DNA of 64,000 nucleotides from Streptomyces sp. NBC_00691 (GTDB lineage: Bacteria > Actinomycetota > Actinomycetes > Streptomycetales > Streptomycetaceae): assembly GCF_036226665.1 (NCBI RefSeq), contig NZ_CP109007.1:682001-746000 (forward strand), read 5' to 3'. The position numbers and the translations under genes are program-made. Every line of letters begins with the position of its first letter. The first letter of the stretch is position 1. The notes beneath the pieces were generated by a model. The model was not told where the DNA came from and did no database searches. It was given only the letters and a program-made list of their open reading frames with translations. Positions 50,646-59,506 of the stretch are shown piece by piece.

Positions 50646-50694
50646 GCGCTGCCGGCGCTACCGGAGCTACCGGCACTACCGGCACTACCGGCGG
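50646..50694. repeat. 9-bp tandem repeats overlapping the acyl-CoA dehydrogenase stop
   Basis: Five or so copies of a GNNCTACCG unit (GCGCTACCG, GAGCTACCG, GCACTACCG, GCACTACCG). The array runs across the acyl-CoA dehydrogenase stop codon at 50685-50687. Confidence 0.85.
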
Positions 50695-51875
50695 ACGCGG
50701 GGCATGCCGAGGCCGATCCAGGAGATGATCTCGCGCTGGATCTCGTTGTTGCCGCCGCCGAAGGTGAAGATGACGGCGGAGCGGTAGCCGCGTTCCAGTT
50801 CGCCGTGGAGGACCGCGCCCGCCGAGCCCTCCTTGAGGGCGCCCGCCGCGCCGACGACCTCCATGAGGGCCGCGTAGGCGTCGCGGCGGGCCTCGGAGCC
50901 GTAGACCTTCACGGCGGAGGCGTCCTGGGGGGTGAGGGTGCCGTTCTGGACCGCGTTCACCATCTGCCAGTTGAGGAGTTTCATCGCGTCGAGCCGGGCG
51001 TGGGTGCGGGCCAGGGTGCGCCGGACCCAGGGCAGGTCGATGACGCGCCGGCCGTCGGCGAGCGGGGTGGCGGCGGCCCAGTGCTGGACGTCGTGGAGCG
51101 CGCGGATCGCCATCGTGCCGTGGGCGGCGAGGGTGACGCGCTCGTGGTTGAGCTGGTTGGTGATGAGGCGCCAGCCCCTGTTCTCCTCGCCGACCCGGCG
51201 CGACGCGGGGACCTCGATGTTGTCGTAGTAGCTGGCCGTGGTGTCGTGCGAGGCGAGGGTGTTGATGATCGTGCAGGAGTAGCCGGGGTCGCTCGTCGGG
51301 ACGAGCAGCATCGTGATGCCCTTGTGCGGCGGGGCGTCCGGGTCGGTGCGGACCGCGAGCCAGACCCAGTCGGCGGTGTCGCCGTTGGTGGTCCAGATCT
51401 TCTGCCCGTTCACGGTGTACGTACCGGTGGCCTCGTCCCCCTCCCGGACCGCGCGGGTCTTGAGGGCTGCGAGGTCCGTGCCCGCGTCGGGCTCGCTGTA
51501 GCCGATGGCGAAGTCGATCTCGCCGGAGAGGATCCGCGGCAGGAAGTACGCCTTCTGCTCGTCGGTGCCGAAGCCCATGATCGTCGGTCCGACGGTGTTC
51601 AGCGCCATGAGCGGCAGGGGTACGCCCGCCTGCGCGGCCTCGTCGAAGAAGATGAACTGTTCCATCGGGGTCAGCCCCCGGCCGCCGTACTCGGCCGGCC
51701 AGCCGACCCCGAGCCAGCCGTCGGCGCCGAGCCGGCGCACGGTCTCCCGGTAGAAGCGCTTCTGCGCCGCCGGGTCCGCGTAGCGGGTGTGGACGTCTTC
51801 GGGGACCAGCTCGGCGAAGTACGCACGCAGCTCGGCGCGCAGGCTGTTCTGAGCGGGCGTGTATGCGAGGTGCAT
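50685..51875 (-). CDS. Acyl-CoA dehydrogenase, FadE26 (ChsE4)-like
   Basis: 396 aa, ACAD fold: GWLGVGWPAEYGGRGLTPMEQ, IGYSEPDAGTDLAALKT (FAD/substrate loop), GQKIWTTNGDTADWVWLAVRTD, NQLNHERVTLAAHG and the C-terminal FTFGGGNNEIQREIISWIGLG. Across its length it resembles actinobacterial steroid side-chain dehydrogenases of the FadE26 type, which by family knowledge work as alpha2beta2 heterotetramers with a FadE27-type subunit. No partner gene is adjacent. It inserts the alpha-beta double bond of an acyl-CoA. A KstR-type box lies 92 bp upstream. ATG 51875 fits the family's MHLAYTPAQ start. Confidence 0.9.
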   Translation of the reverse strand: MHLAYTPAQNSLRAELRAYFAELVPEDVHTRYADPAAQKRFYRETVRRLGADGWLGVGWPAEYGGRGLTPMEQFIFFDEAAQAGVPLPLMALNTVGPTIMGFGTDEQKAYFLPRILSGEIDFAIGYSEPDAGTDLAALKTRAVREGDEATGTYTVNGQKIWTTNGDTADWVWLAVRTDPDAPPHKGITMLLVPTSDPGYSCTIINTLASHDTTASYYDNIEVPASRRVGEENRGWRLITNQLNHERVTLAAHGTMAIRALHDVQHWAAATPLADGRRVIDLPWVRRTLARTHARLDAMKLLNWQMVNAVQNGTLTPQDASAVKVYGSEARRDAYAALMEVVGAAGALKEGSAGAVLHGELERGYRSAVIFTFGGGNNEIQREIISWIGLGMPRVRR

Positions 51876-51966
51876 GGTGCGGGCCTCCCGTGGCGGCTGT
51901 CCTGCGGCGGCGGTCCTGCGGGGTCCTCGGTGTCACCCGGAGGGCGACGCGCGACGGCGGCCACGG

Positions 51967-51980
51967 TAGAACGTGTTCCA
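51967..51980. promoter_or_regulatory. KstR-type box TAGAACGTGTTCCA
   Basis: Exact match to TNNAACNNGTTNNA, second in the window, in the promoter region of the FadE26-like gene. Its GAAC-GT-GTTC core is close to the strongest known KstR sites. Confidence 0.65.
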
Positions 51981-52018
51981 TAAATGCGGAAGCCTCGGAG
52001 CGGCCCCGGACGGCCCTC

Positions 52019-52049
52019 GGCCCCGGTTCGCAGCTGCCGAACCGGGGCC
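52019..52049 (-). terminator. 12-bp perfect stem-loop
   Basis: GGCCCCGGTTCG/CGAACCGGGGCC with a 7-nt loop, downstream of the 66-aa gene (stop 52160) on the leftward strand and upstream of the acyl-CoA dehydrogenase promoter, so it should separate the two. Confidence 0.7.
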
Positions 52050-52068
52050 GTGGGGGTTGTCGAGGGGT

Positions 52069-52098
52069 ACTGCGGATCACTGCGGATCACTGCGGATC
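52069..52098. repeat. Three 10-bp direct repeats ACTGCGGATC
   Basis: Three perfect head-to-tail copies (52069, 52079, 52089), with further GCGGAT and GATC(A/C)C fragments up to ~52140. It lies in the 3' region of the 66-aa gene. No function is evident. Confidence 0.85.
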
Positions 52099-52159
52099 CC
52101 GTGCGATCACCATGGACCGCCGTGGAGCACCGCGGATGTCTCGCCTGGGCCGCGGCGGC

Positions 52160-52360
52160 CTACGGCAGCAGCTCGTCCATGGAGGCGCGACCCTTCTCGG
52201 CCATGCGGCGTTCCGCCCAGGCGAGGGTCTTCGGAGTCACGTCACGGCCGGAGGCGAGGACCAGGTCCTCGGCCGTGAACTCGCCCTCCGACCCGGAATG
52301 CAGCAGCCGGTCGGGCGTCGGGTAGTCCCCCAGGGACGTCTTGTCGGGCTCAGCGTTCAT
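52160..52360 (-). CDS. Small conserved-looking hypothetical protein, 66 aa
   Basis: A charged soluble peptide (DKTSLGDYPTPDRLLHSGSE, EFTAEDLVLASGRDVTPKTL, AERRMAEKGRASMDELLP) with a C-terminal amphipathic helix. Good codon bias on this frame and an ATG with GGAGGCGGC just upstream support it as real. No family recognised; its size and composition resemble the small acidic proteins common next to Streptomyces regulators. Confidence 0.6.
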   Translation of the reverse strand: MNAEPDKTSLGDYPTPDRLLHSGSEGEFTAEDLVLASGRDVTPKTLAWAERRMAEKGRASMDELLP

Positions 52361-52700
52361 GCCGCCTCCTACGTTTCGTCCGGCACTCGCCATTCTCGTG
52401 TCCGGCCACCCCGTCCGCATCCGGGAGCGGCGGCGGCCCGCACCTCCCCCGGTCACCGTCCCTCGCTCACCCCCCGTACGCCGGGCGTCACCCTCGGCGG
52501 GCCCTCGCCCGGTCCAGGACGACACGGTGGCCTGGGAGGAAAACGAGCGAGCCCGCCGACCAGGACCTGGTCGCCTCCGGGCGCTGCGCGCCGTCCTCGG
52601 CCCGCCGGCGCCACCGGATCGGCCGACCGGGCCCGGGCGACTCCCGACGGTGGTCGGCCGGCCTGTCCGGGAAGCGGGCATCGCCGAGGGGAGGCCGACG
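52361..52700. other. 340-bp gap without a recognised gene
   Basis: It lies between the 66-aa gene and the stop of the BTAD regulator. Frames open on both strands are low-complexity Arg/Pro/Gly and lack ribosome sites. It should contain the promoter of the 66-aa gene. Confidence 0.5.
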
Positions 52701-55700
52701 TCAGGAGGCCGGGGCCTGCCCCCGGTTCCTGACCAGCTCCGCGGCCGCGCGGGACTCGAGCCGCGTCCCTAGCTCGTAGTGGCGGGTGTACGCCTCCGGG
52801 GCGAGCGCCACGCGGAGGGTCTCCTCGGCGCGCGACCTGATCAAGGTCTCCGTCTCGGTCGAGAACGGCCGGAAACCGCCGTCCGTGCCGGAGCCGGCAT
52901 GGGCGTCGTACGCTCCGAGGAGCCGCGCCCCGGTCTCGGCGTCGCCCGGCCCGCCCCGTCCGCCGAGCGCCCAGGCCGCCGTGGCGAACTGGGTGACGAT
53001 CAGGTACGGGGCGACCAGGCGGGCCAGGGTCTCCACCGCCGCGACGGCCTTCGCCAGCCGCTCCACGGCCGGGTCGTATGCCCCGTCGAGGCAGTCGAGC
53101 CAGGCCCACGCTCCCCCTGCGAGACCCCAGAAGAGGTCCGGCGTCGCGTCGCCGAACTCGCGCTCCAGACGGGAGAGCTGAGCGCGGGCGAGACCGGTCC
53201 GCCCGGTGTGGCCGTAGTGCTGGGTGAGCAGCATCCGGGCCGAGCCGGCGACCTCGGCGCCCCACTCCCCCGCCGCGTCGGCGGCTTGGGCCAGGAGCTG
53301 TTCGGCCGCCGGGTCCCCCTCGGGGGCGAGCCGGAGCCGTACGGCCGCGAGGCGCGCGGTGTACAGGGGCACCTGGGAGCTGGCGCCGACGTGGGCGGCG
53401 GCCTCCGTGGCCCGCTCGAAGTCGGCGGCGGCCTCCGCGAGCCGGCCCGCGCGTTCGTAGCTCTCGCCCCGGGCGGCGAGCGCTTCGGCGATGCCCCAGG
53501 AGTCCCCCGCGGCCTCGAAGAGGGCGAGTGCCTCGGCCGCGTCACGGGGGCCGCGGACGACGAGCTTGGCCCGCAGGAGGAGGGCGAAGCCCAGGTCCCA
53601 GCCGGGGGCGTGGTCGCGACAGGCGTCGACGACCGCCGTCAGGGTCTCGCCGAGGCCGGTGAACTCTCCGGTCATGAGGCGGGCGAAATACCACATCATC
53701 GCGGGCTGGCGGCAGGTCTGCGGAAGGCCGGGGCGGTACGCGGAGACCAGCGCGGCGAGCCTGGCGCGGGTTTCGGGGTGCTCGAACGAGGCTGCGCCCC
53801 GGCCGCCCTGCGTCGCGAGCACGTACAGCCACCCGCCGCGCCGTGCCTCGGCGAGGCGCTCGCCCTGCCACGGCGGCGGGACGTCGGTGCAGCGCCCGTC
53901 GAACGGCTCGGCCGGGCGGACCGGTTCCCGGAAGGGGTCGGGGCCCAGCCGGGCCGCCTCGACGGCCCAGGTGCGGGGGTCGAGCTGGTGGTGTCGGAGT
54001 TGCCAGAACCAGCTGAGGGAGTGGACGAGGCAGAGCACCTCCTGCTCCTCGCCGAGCGCGACGGCCGTGCGCAGGGCTCCGCGCAGGTTGTCGTGCTCGC
54101 GCTCCAGGAGCGCGATGGCGGCGAGCTGTCCCGAGCCGCGGAGTTCGGGGTCGGCGGTACGGGCGAGTTCCCGGTAGTACGTCAGATGCCGCCGCTCGAC
54201 CGCGGCCCGCTCCCCCGACTCCCCCAGACGCTCCGCCGCGTACTCCGCCACCGTCTCCAGCAGCCGGAACCGCATCCCCTCACCATCCCGCCCCGGACCC
54301 GCCACCACCAACGACTTGTCCACCAGCGCACCCAGCAGATCCAGCACGTCCGACACCCCGCCGTCCGCGCACACCGCCTCCGCCGCCGCCAGATCCGCAC
54401 CCCCCGCGAACACCGCCAGCCGCCGCAGCACCGCCCGCTCCGGACCCTCCAGCAGATCCCACGACCAGTCCACCACCGCCCGCAGCGTCTGCTGCCGCGG
54501 CAACACCGTCCGCGCCCCCGACGTCAGCAACCGGAACCGGTCGTCCAACCGCTCCGCGATCTGACGCACGGACAACAACCGCAACCGCGCCGCCGCCAGC
54601 TCGATCGCCAGCGGCAGACCGTCGAGACGCCGGCACACCTCCTCCGCCGCCCCCGCGTCCTCGGCCACCACGAACCCGGGACGCGCCGCCGCACCCCGCT
54701 CCCCCAGCAACCGCAAGGCCATCCCCACCGGCAACGGGCCCAACGGCCGCACCGCCTCCCCCGGCACCCCCAACGGCTCCCGGCTCGTCGCCAGCACGGT
54801 CACCCCCGGGCAGCGGGCGAGCAGCACGTGGGTGAGCTCCGCCGCCGCCGCGACCACGTGCTCGCAGTTGTCGAGGACGATCAGCATCCGCCGCCCGGAG
54901 CAGTGCTCGACGAGTTCGGCGAAGGGGTCCTCCGGGTCCGCCGCGGCGACGGCGGCGGCGCGGTGCCAGACGTGCGTCTCGCGCGCGCCCACGGCGCTCA
55001 GGACCGCCGCGGCGACGGTGGACTCCTCACGCACGGAGGCGAGTTCGGCGAAGTGGACGGGGCCGTCCCGGTACGTCCCGGCCGCTTCCAGGGCGAGCCG
55101 CGTCTTGCCGACACCGCCCGGCCCGGTGAGGGTGACGAGCCGCCGCGTGCCCCACTCGGCGGCGAGCGCGCCCAGGTCGTCGTCCCGGCCGATGAAGGAG
55201 GTCAGCCGCGCGGGAAGACCGACCGACCGGCCCCTCTCGCCCGGCGCCGGTGGCACGGGGTCCGCCTCGTCCGGCACGGGGTCCGCGAGGGGTGCGGGCG
55301 TCGGCTCCGCGAGGAGTTCCGCGTGGAGGGCGCGCAGTTCGGGTCCCGGGTCCGTGCCCAGCAGCTCCGCGAGACGCGCGCGCAGGTCCTCGTACGCGGC
55401 CAGGGCCTCCGCGGACCGTCCGGCCGCCCGCAGGGCGCGGATCCGCAGGGCCTGGAGCGGTTCGTCGAGCGGCTCTCCGGCCGCCAGGGCGGCGAGCGGG
55501 GCGAGGACCTCCGCGGCCCGTCCCAGGGCCAGGTCCGCGGCGAGCCGGTCGCGTCGTGCGTGGGCGTGCCGCTGCTCGACCCGTACGACCAGGGGGTCGG
55601 TGTCCCGGCCGGGCAGATCCGCCAGGGCGGGACCCCGCCAGAGCCCGAGGGCCTCGTCGAGGAGGGCGGCGGCCCGGGCCGGGTCCCCGGCGCCGAGCGC

Positions 55701-56054
55701 GGCGGAACCCTCGGCGGCGAGCCGTTCGAAGCGGTGGAGATCGACGGCGTCCGGGTCCGCGGCCAGGCGGTAGCCGCCACCGGGCGCGGAGACGACGGAG
55801 TCCCTGCCCGCGGCGCGGCGCAACCGCCCGACGAGGGCCTGGAGCGCGGCCGTGCGGTCCTGGTCCGGCTCCTCGGCGCGGCCGGTGTCACCCCACACCT
55901 GGTCGATCAGCGCGCGCGTGCCCACCGCCCGTCCGCCGGCCCCCGCGAGGGCGGCGAGCAGGGCACGGAGCCTGGCACCGCTCAGGACGGCCTCCGTCCC
56001 GTCGTCGGTACGGAAGGCCTGACACGGACCGAGAACACGGTAGGGCGGCTGCAC
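52701..56054 (-). CDS. BTAD/NB-ARC regulator with TPR region (AfsR/SARP-like)
   Basis: 1117 aa. N-terminal OmpR-type winged helix (VLGPCQAFRTDDG, LRALLAALAGAGG, RTAALQALVGRLRRAAG) and BTAD domain to ~250, then an NB-ARC ATPase with P-loop LTGPGGVGKTRLALEA near 310 and Walker B LIVLDNCEHV near 393, and a TPR-like C-terminal half. This is the architecture of large SARP-type activators. About 54190-54790 uses a different codon style, dominated by G-ending codons and TTG. No biosynthetic cluster adjoins it, so its target is unknown. ATG 56054 opens the winged helix. Confidence 0.9.
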   Translation of the reverse strand: MQPPYRVLGPCQAFRTDDGTEAVLSGARLRALLAALAGAGGRAVGTRALIDQVWGDTGRAEEPDQDRTAALQALVGRLRRAAGRDSVVSAPGGGYRLAADPDAVDLHRFERLAAEGSAALGAGDPARAAALLDEALGLWRGPALADLPGRDTDPLVVRVEQRHAHARRDRLAADLALGRAAEVLAPLAALAAGEPLDEPLQALRIRALRAAGRSAEALAAYEDLRARLAELLGTDPGPELRALHAELLAEPTPAPLADPVPDEADPVPPAPGERGRSVGLPARLTSFIGRDDDLGALAAEWGTRRLVTLTGPGGVGKTRLALEAAGTYRDGPVHFAELASVREESTVAAAVLSAVGARETHVWHRAAAVAAADPEDPFAELVEHCSGRRMLIVLDNCEHVVAAAAELTHVLLARCPGVTVLATSREPLGVPGEAVRPLGPLPVGMALRLLGERGAAARPGFVVAEDAGAAEEVCRRLDGLPLAIELAAARLRLLSVRQIAERLDDRFRLLTSGARTVLPRQQTLRAVVDWSWDLLEGPERAVLRRLAVFAGGADLAAAEAVCADGGVSDVLDLLGALVDKSLVVAGPGRDGEGMRFRLLETVAEYAAERLGESGERAAVERRHLTYYRELARTADPELRGSGQLAAIALLEREHDNLRGALRTAVALGEEQEVLCLVHSLSWFWQLRHHQLDPRTWAVEAARLGPDPFREPVRPAEPFDGRCTDVPPPWQGERLAEARRGGWLYVLATQGGRGAASFEHPETRARLAALVSAYRPGLPQTCRQPAMMWYFARLMTGEFTGLGETLTAVVDACRDHAPGWDLGFALLLRAKLVVRGPRDAAEALALFEAAGDSWGIAEALAARGESYERAGRLAEAAADFERATEAAAHVGASSQVPLYTARLAAVRLRLAPEGDPAAEQLLAQAADAAGEWGAEVAGSARMLLTQHYGHTGRTGLARAQLSRLEREFGDATPDLFWGLAGGAWAWLDCLDGAYDPAVERLAKAVAAVETLARLVAPYLIVTQFATAAWALGGRGGPGDAETGARLLGAYDAHAGSGTDGGFRPFSTETETLIRSRAEETLRVALAPEAYTRHYELGTRLESRAAAELVRNRGQAPAS

Positions 56055-56253
56055 CGGCCCATTCTGCCCCGCCGCACGGCGGGGCCCACCGGCATTTCCG
56101 TCCGGCGCCGCACCGACGTGCCGGGAGCGGCCCCCCGCCGCGCCTCATTCGCGGCCTTACTCCCCCTCCCGGCCGGGCTCCACCGAGGCGAACTCGCGCC
56201 ACGCCGTGTCATCGCCATGGCGTCGAAGGGGCGCGGGTTCGACAATGGGGAGG

Positions 56254-58335
56254 ATGACCGATGAAGACCGGCGTACGCGCAATGGCGAGATCGGGCCCGC
56301 CGAGTGGCTCGCCATGAACCGGACCGGCAGCTTCGACTGGGATCTCGACACGGGCACCATCGATGTCGACAAGTCCGGGCTGCTGGTCTTCGGCGTTGCC
56401 CCGGACGCCTACGACGGCCGCCCGGTGTCGCTGATCGCCCGCCTCGACCCCGAGGAGCGGGCCAGGCTGGAGAACGTCGTCCGGGAGGCGGTCACCAGCG
56501 GCGAGGTCTCGTACACCGCGCACTTCCCCATCCCGCAGCCCGGCGGACCACCCCACTGGACGCATGTGCAGGCACGGATCCTCCGCTCGCCCGACGGGCG
56601 GGCGCGGCGGATCGTCGGGGTCGTCCGGGACACGACGGCCGAGGTCACCCGCTTCGCGTTCGTCCAGGAACTGGAGAAGCGGCGCGAGGTCCAGACGAAC
56701 ATCGTCGAGCGGACGACGGCCGCGCTGTCGCGCGCGGTGACCGTGGACGACGTGACGGCCGCCCTGACCGGCCCCGGCGGGCTCGCCAGGCTCGGCGCCG
56801 ACGGCCTGGCGCTCGGCCTCGTCGAGAACGGCTCGCTGAACATCATCGCGCTCAGCGGCGAGACCCTCGACGTGCTGAACGACTTCCGGGTCCGGCGGCT
56901 CGACCGGGCCATGCCGCTGGCCGAGGCGGTCCTGAGCGGGCGGCCCCGTTTCGTGTCCTCGTTCTCGTCGCTCGGGCGGGACTTCCCCGAGCTCGCCCCG
57001 TACCTGGAGCGCCTGGACTTCCGGGCGGCCTGCTATCTGCCGCTGGTCGCGCAGGCGCGGTCGCTCGGTGGCATGGCCCTGTTCTACCGGGGCCGTACCT
57101 CGTTCAACGCCGACGAGCGCAACCTGGCCCTCGGCCTCGCGGCGATCGTCGCCCAGTCCCTCCAGCGGGCGATCCTCTTCGACGAGGAGCGGGAGCTGGC
57201 GACCGGGCTCCAGGCGACGATGCTGCCCCGCCGTATCCCGCGGATCACCGGCGGCGAGATCGCCGTGCGTTACCACGCGGCCTGGAGCGGGCGGCAGGTC
57301 GGCGGCGACTGGTACGACGTGATCGCGCTGCCCCGGGGCCGGGTCGGCATCGTCGTGGGCGACGTCCAGGGGCACGACACCCACGCCGCCGCCATCATGG
57401 GGCAGCTGCGCATCGCCCTGCGCGCGTACGCCGGTGAGGGCCACGCCCCGTCGACGGTGCTGGCCCGCGCCTCCCGGTTTCTCGCCGAGCTGGACACCAA
57501 CCGGTTCGCCACCTGCACGTACGCCCAGGTGGATCTGGGCAGCGGCACGCTGCGCGCCGTTCGGGCCGGGCACCTCGGGCCGCTGATCCGGCACACCGAC
57601 GGCCGGGTCGGGCAGCCCAAGCTGCGGGGCGGGCTGCCGCTGGGGCTCGCGACCGTGTTCGGCGACGAGGAGTTCCCGGAGACGCGGCTCGACCTCGTCC
57701 CCGGGGAGACCCTGGTGCTGTGCACGGACGGGCTCGTCGAGCAGCCCGGATCGGACATCGAGACCGGTCTCGCCGCGCTCTCGGCGGCCATCAGCAGCGG
57801 CCCGCCGCAGGCGGAGGCCCTGGCCGACCACCTCTCCGAGCGGCTGTGGGAGCGCTGGGGCGCGGGCGACGACGTGGCCCTCCTGGTGCTGCGGCGCAGC
57901 CCGGACCCGGGCACGCCCCGAGCGCCGCGCATCCACCAGTACATCCACCAGGCCGATCCGCAGGGCCTGTCGGACGCGCGTGCGGCCGTGGGGCAGGCGC
58001 TGCACGACTGGGGCATGTCGGAACTGGCCGACGACGCCGAGTTGTTGACGGGTGAGCTGCTCGTCAACGTCCTGCTCCACACCGAGGGCGGCGCGGTCCT
58101 GACCCTGGAGGTGCTGCCCGAACCGGTGCGGCGGGTACGGCTCTCGGTGCAGGACCGGTCGAGTGCCTGGCCCCGGCGGCGTACCCCCGGCGAGGCCGCC
58201 ACCTCCGGGCGCGGACTGATGCTGCTCGACGCGCTGGCCTCGCGCTGGGGTGTCGAGCCACGCGGCGAGGGCAAGGCCGTGTGGTGCGAGATCGGTCCGG
58301 CGGAGGTGCCGGCCGACCTCGGTCACGGCGTCTGA
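56254..58335 (+). CDS. PAS-GAF-PP2C phosphatase with C-terminal RsbW-like ATPase
   Basis: 693 aa. Domains in order: PAS (~18-125; GSFDWDLDTGTIDVD), GAF (~150-300), PP2C/SpoIIE phosphatase (~330-540; QVGGDWYDVIALPRG, GDVQGHDTHAA, CTDGLVE) and a HATPase_c kinase-like domain (~570-690; ELLVNVLLHT N-box, SGRGLMLLD G-box). It should dephosphorylate an anti-anti-sigma factor, with the ATPase domain acting as its counterpart kinase, so one protein carries both activities of a partner-switch pathway. The GHG normally seen in the phosphatase reads GHD. ATG 56254 abuts GGGGAGG; an ATG at 56245 is possible. Confidence 0.88.
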   Translation: MTDEDRRTRNGEIGPAEWLAMNRTGSFDWDLDTGTIDVDKSGLLVFGVAPDAYDGRPVSLIARLDPEERARLENVVREAVTSGEVSYTAHFPIPQPGGPPHWTHVQARILRSPDGRARRIVGVVRDTTAEVTRFAFVQELEKRREVQTNIVERTTAALSRAVTVDDVTAALTGPGGLARLGADGLALGLVENGSLNIIALSGETLDVLNDFRVRRLDRAMPLAEAVLSGRPRFVSSFSSLGRDFPELAPYLERLDFRAACYLPLVAQARSLGGMALFYRGRTSFNADERNLALGLAAIVAQSLQRAILFDEERELATGLQATMLPRRIPRITGGEIAVRYHAAWSGRQVGGDWYDVIALPRGRVGIVVGDVQGHDTHAAAIMGQLRIALRAYAGEGHAPSTVLARASRFLAELDTNRFATCTYAQVDLGSGTLRAVRAGHLGPLIRHTDGRVGQPKLRGGLPLGLATVFGDEEFPETRLDLVPGETLVLCTDGLVEQPGSDIETGLAALSAAISSGPPQAEALADHLSERLWERWGAGDDVALLVLRRSPDPGTPRAPRIHQYIHQADPQGLSDARAAVGQALHDWGMSELADDAELLTGELLVNVLLHTEGGAVLTLEVLPEPVRRVRLSVQDRSSAWPRRRTPGEAATSGRGLMLLDALASRWGVEPRGEGKAVWCEIGPAEVPADLGHGV

Positions 58336-58366
58336 GGGGGACTCTGAGGAAGGGAGCAGCGACACC

Positions 58367-59392
58367 ATGGATCCTGTGGCCGCCCTGAACCGGATCGCGT
58401 TCCTCCTCGAGCGCGCCCAAGCGCCGGGGTACCGGGCCCGGGCCTTCCGTACGGCGGCCGCCGCGGTCTCCGCCCTGCCGGACGGCGAGGCGGCCGACCG
58501 CGCGGCGGCGGGCACCCTGGAGGCCGTGAAGGGCCTCGGACCGAAGACGGCGGCGGTGGTGCGCGAGGCGCTGGACGGACGGGTCCCGGAGTATCTGGCG
58601 GGGCTCGAGGCGGAGCTGGAGGAGTCGCTGCGGACCGACGGAGGGACGAGCGGGGGCGAGGCCCTGCGGGCGGCCCTGCGCGGCGACTGCCATCTCCACT
58701 CGGACTGGTCCGACGGCGGCGCCACGATCGAGGACATGGGCCGCGCGGCGGCGGCCCTCGGCCACGAGTGGGCGGTGCTCACCGACCATTCGCCCCGCCT
58801 CACGGTGGCACGCGGGCTCTCGGCCGAGCGGCTCCTGGAGCAACTCGACGTGGTGGCGCGGCTGAACGCGGAGTGGGCACCGTTCCGGCTGCTCACCGGG
58901 ATCGAGTGCGACATCCTGGAGGACGGTTCGCTCGACCAGGAACCCGAGCTCCTGGACCGTCTCGACCTCGTGGTCGGTTCGGCCCACTCGAAACTCCGCA
59001 TGGACGCCAGGGCGATGACCCGGCGGCTCGAACGGGCCGTGCGCAACCCTCTGATGGACGTGCTCGGGCACTGTACGGGCCGTCTGGTGGCGGGCGGGCG
59101 ACTGCGGCCGGAGTCGGAGTTCGACGCGGAGCGGGTCTTCGCCGCCTGCGCCGAGTCCGGGACGGCGGTCGAGATCAACAGCCGCCCGGAGCGGCTCGAC
59201 CCGCCGCGCCGGCTGCTCCGGCTCGCGGTGGCGACGGGCACGTACTTCGCGGTGGACACGGACGCGCACGCGCCGGGCCAGCTGGAGTGGCAGATCATCG
59301 GCTGCGCGCGGGCGGAGGAGTGCGGAGTGCCGGAGGACCGGGTGATCAACACCTGGTCGGCGGACCGGCTGACGGAGTGGACCCGGGCCTGA
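58367..59392 (+). CDS. PHP-domain protein with helix-hairpin-helix region (PolX C-terminal-like)
   Basis: 341 aa. The N-terminal ~95 residues have an HhH-like segment (TLEAVKGLGPKTAAVVREAL) as in PolX polymerases, but no nucleotidyltransferase domain follows. A PHP metallo-phosphoesterase domain does (GDCHLHSDWSDG, LTDHSPRLTVARGLS, LVVGSAHSKLRMD, DVLGHCTGR, AVDTDAHAPGQLEW) with the metal-binding histidines and aspartates intact. It is probably a phosphoesterase or DNA-end processing enzyme. The ATG at 58367 follows GGGAG. It is 31 bp after the phosphatase gene and perhaps co-transcribed. Confidence 0.88.
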   Translation: MDPVAALNRIAFLLERAQAPGYRARAFRTAAAAVSALPDGEAADRAAAGTLEAVKGLGPKTAAVVREALDGRVPEYLAGLEAELEESLRTDGGTSGGEALRAALRGDCHLHSDWSDGGATIEDMGRAAAALGHEWAVLTDHSPRLTVARGLSAERLLEQLDVVARLNAEWAPFRLLTGIECDILEDGSLDQEPELLDRLDLVVGSAHSKLRMDARAMTRRLERAVRNPLMDVLGHCTGRLVAGGRLRPESEFDAERVFAACAESGTAVEINSRPERLDPPRRLLRLAVATGTYFAVDTDAHAPGQLEWQIIGCARAEECGVPEDRVINTWSADRLTEWTRA

Positions 59393-59437
59393 GAGCCCGG
59401 CCTGAGGGGCGATGCGGGTGGACGGGTGGAATGCACC

Positions 59438-59471
59438 GTGTCGCCGCGCCGCCGGAGCGGCGCGGCGACAC
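59438..59471. terminator. 15-bp perfect stem-loop between convergent genes
   Basis: GTGTCGCCGCGCCGC and its exact complement enclose a CGGA loop. It lies between the PHP and aldehyde dehydrogenase stops and is the most stable hairpin seen in the window. Confidence 0.85.
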
Positions 59472-59491
59472 AGGGGCGCGGCGACACAGGG
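59460..59491. repeat. 16-bp tandem repeat of the terminator's 3' arm
   Basis: GCGCGGCGACACAGGG occurs twice head to tail, the first copy overlapping the hairpin's right arm, so the left arm could pair with either copy. Confidence 0.85.
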
Positions 59492-59506
59492 GCGCGGGGG
59501 CGTCGG

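Noticed and set aside
52779..56264. Plus-strand frame of 1161 codons over the BTAD regulator
   Set aside because: Antisense shadow; the minus-strand frame has all NB-ARC and BTAD motifs.
56209..59487. Minus-strand frame of 1092 codons over the phosphatase and PHP genes
   Set aside because: Ser/Arg/Pro-rich shadow of two well-recognised plus-strand genes.
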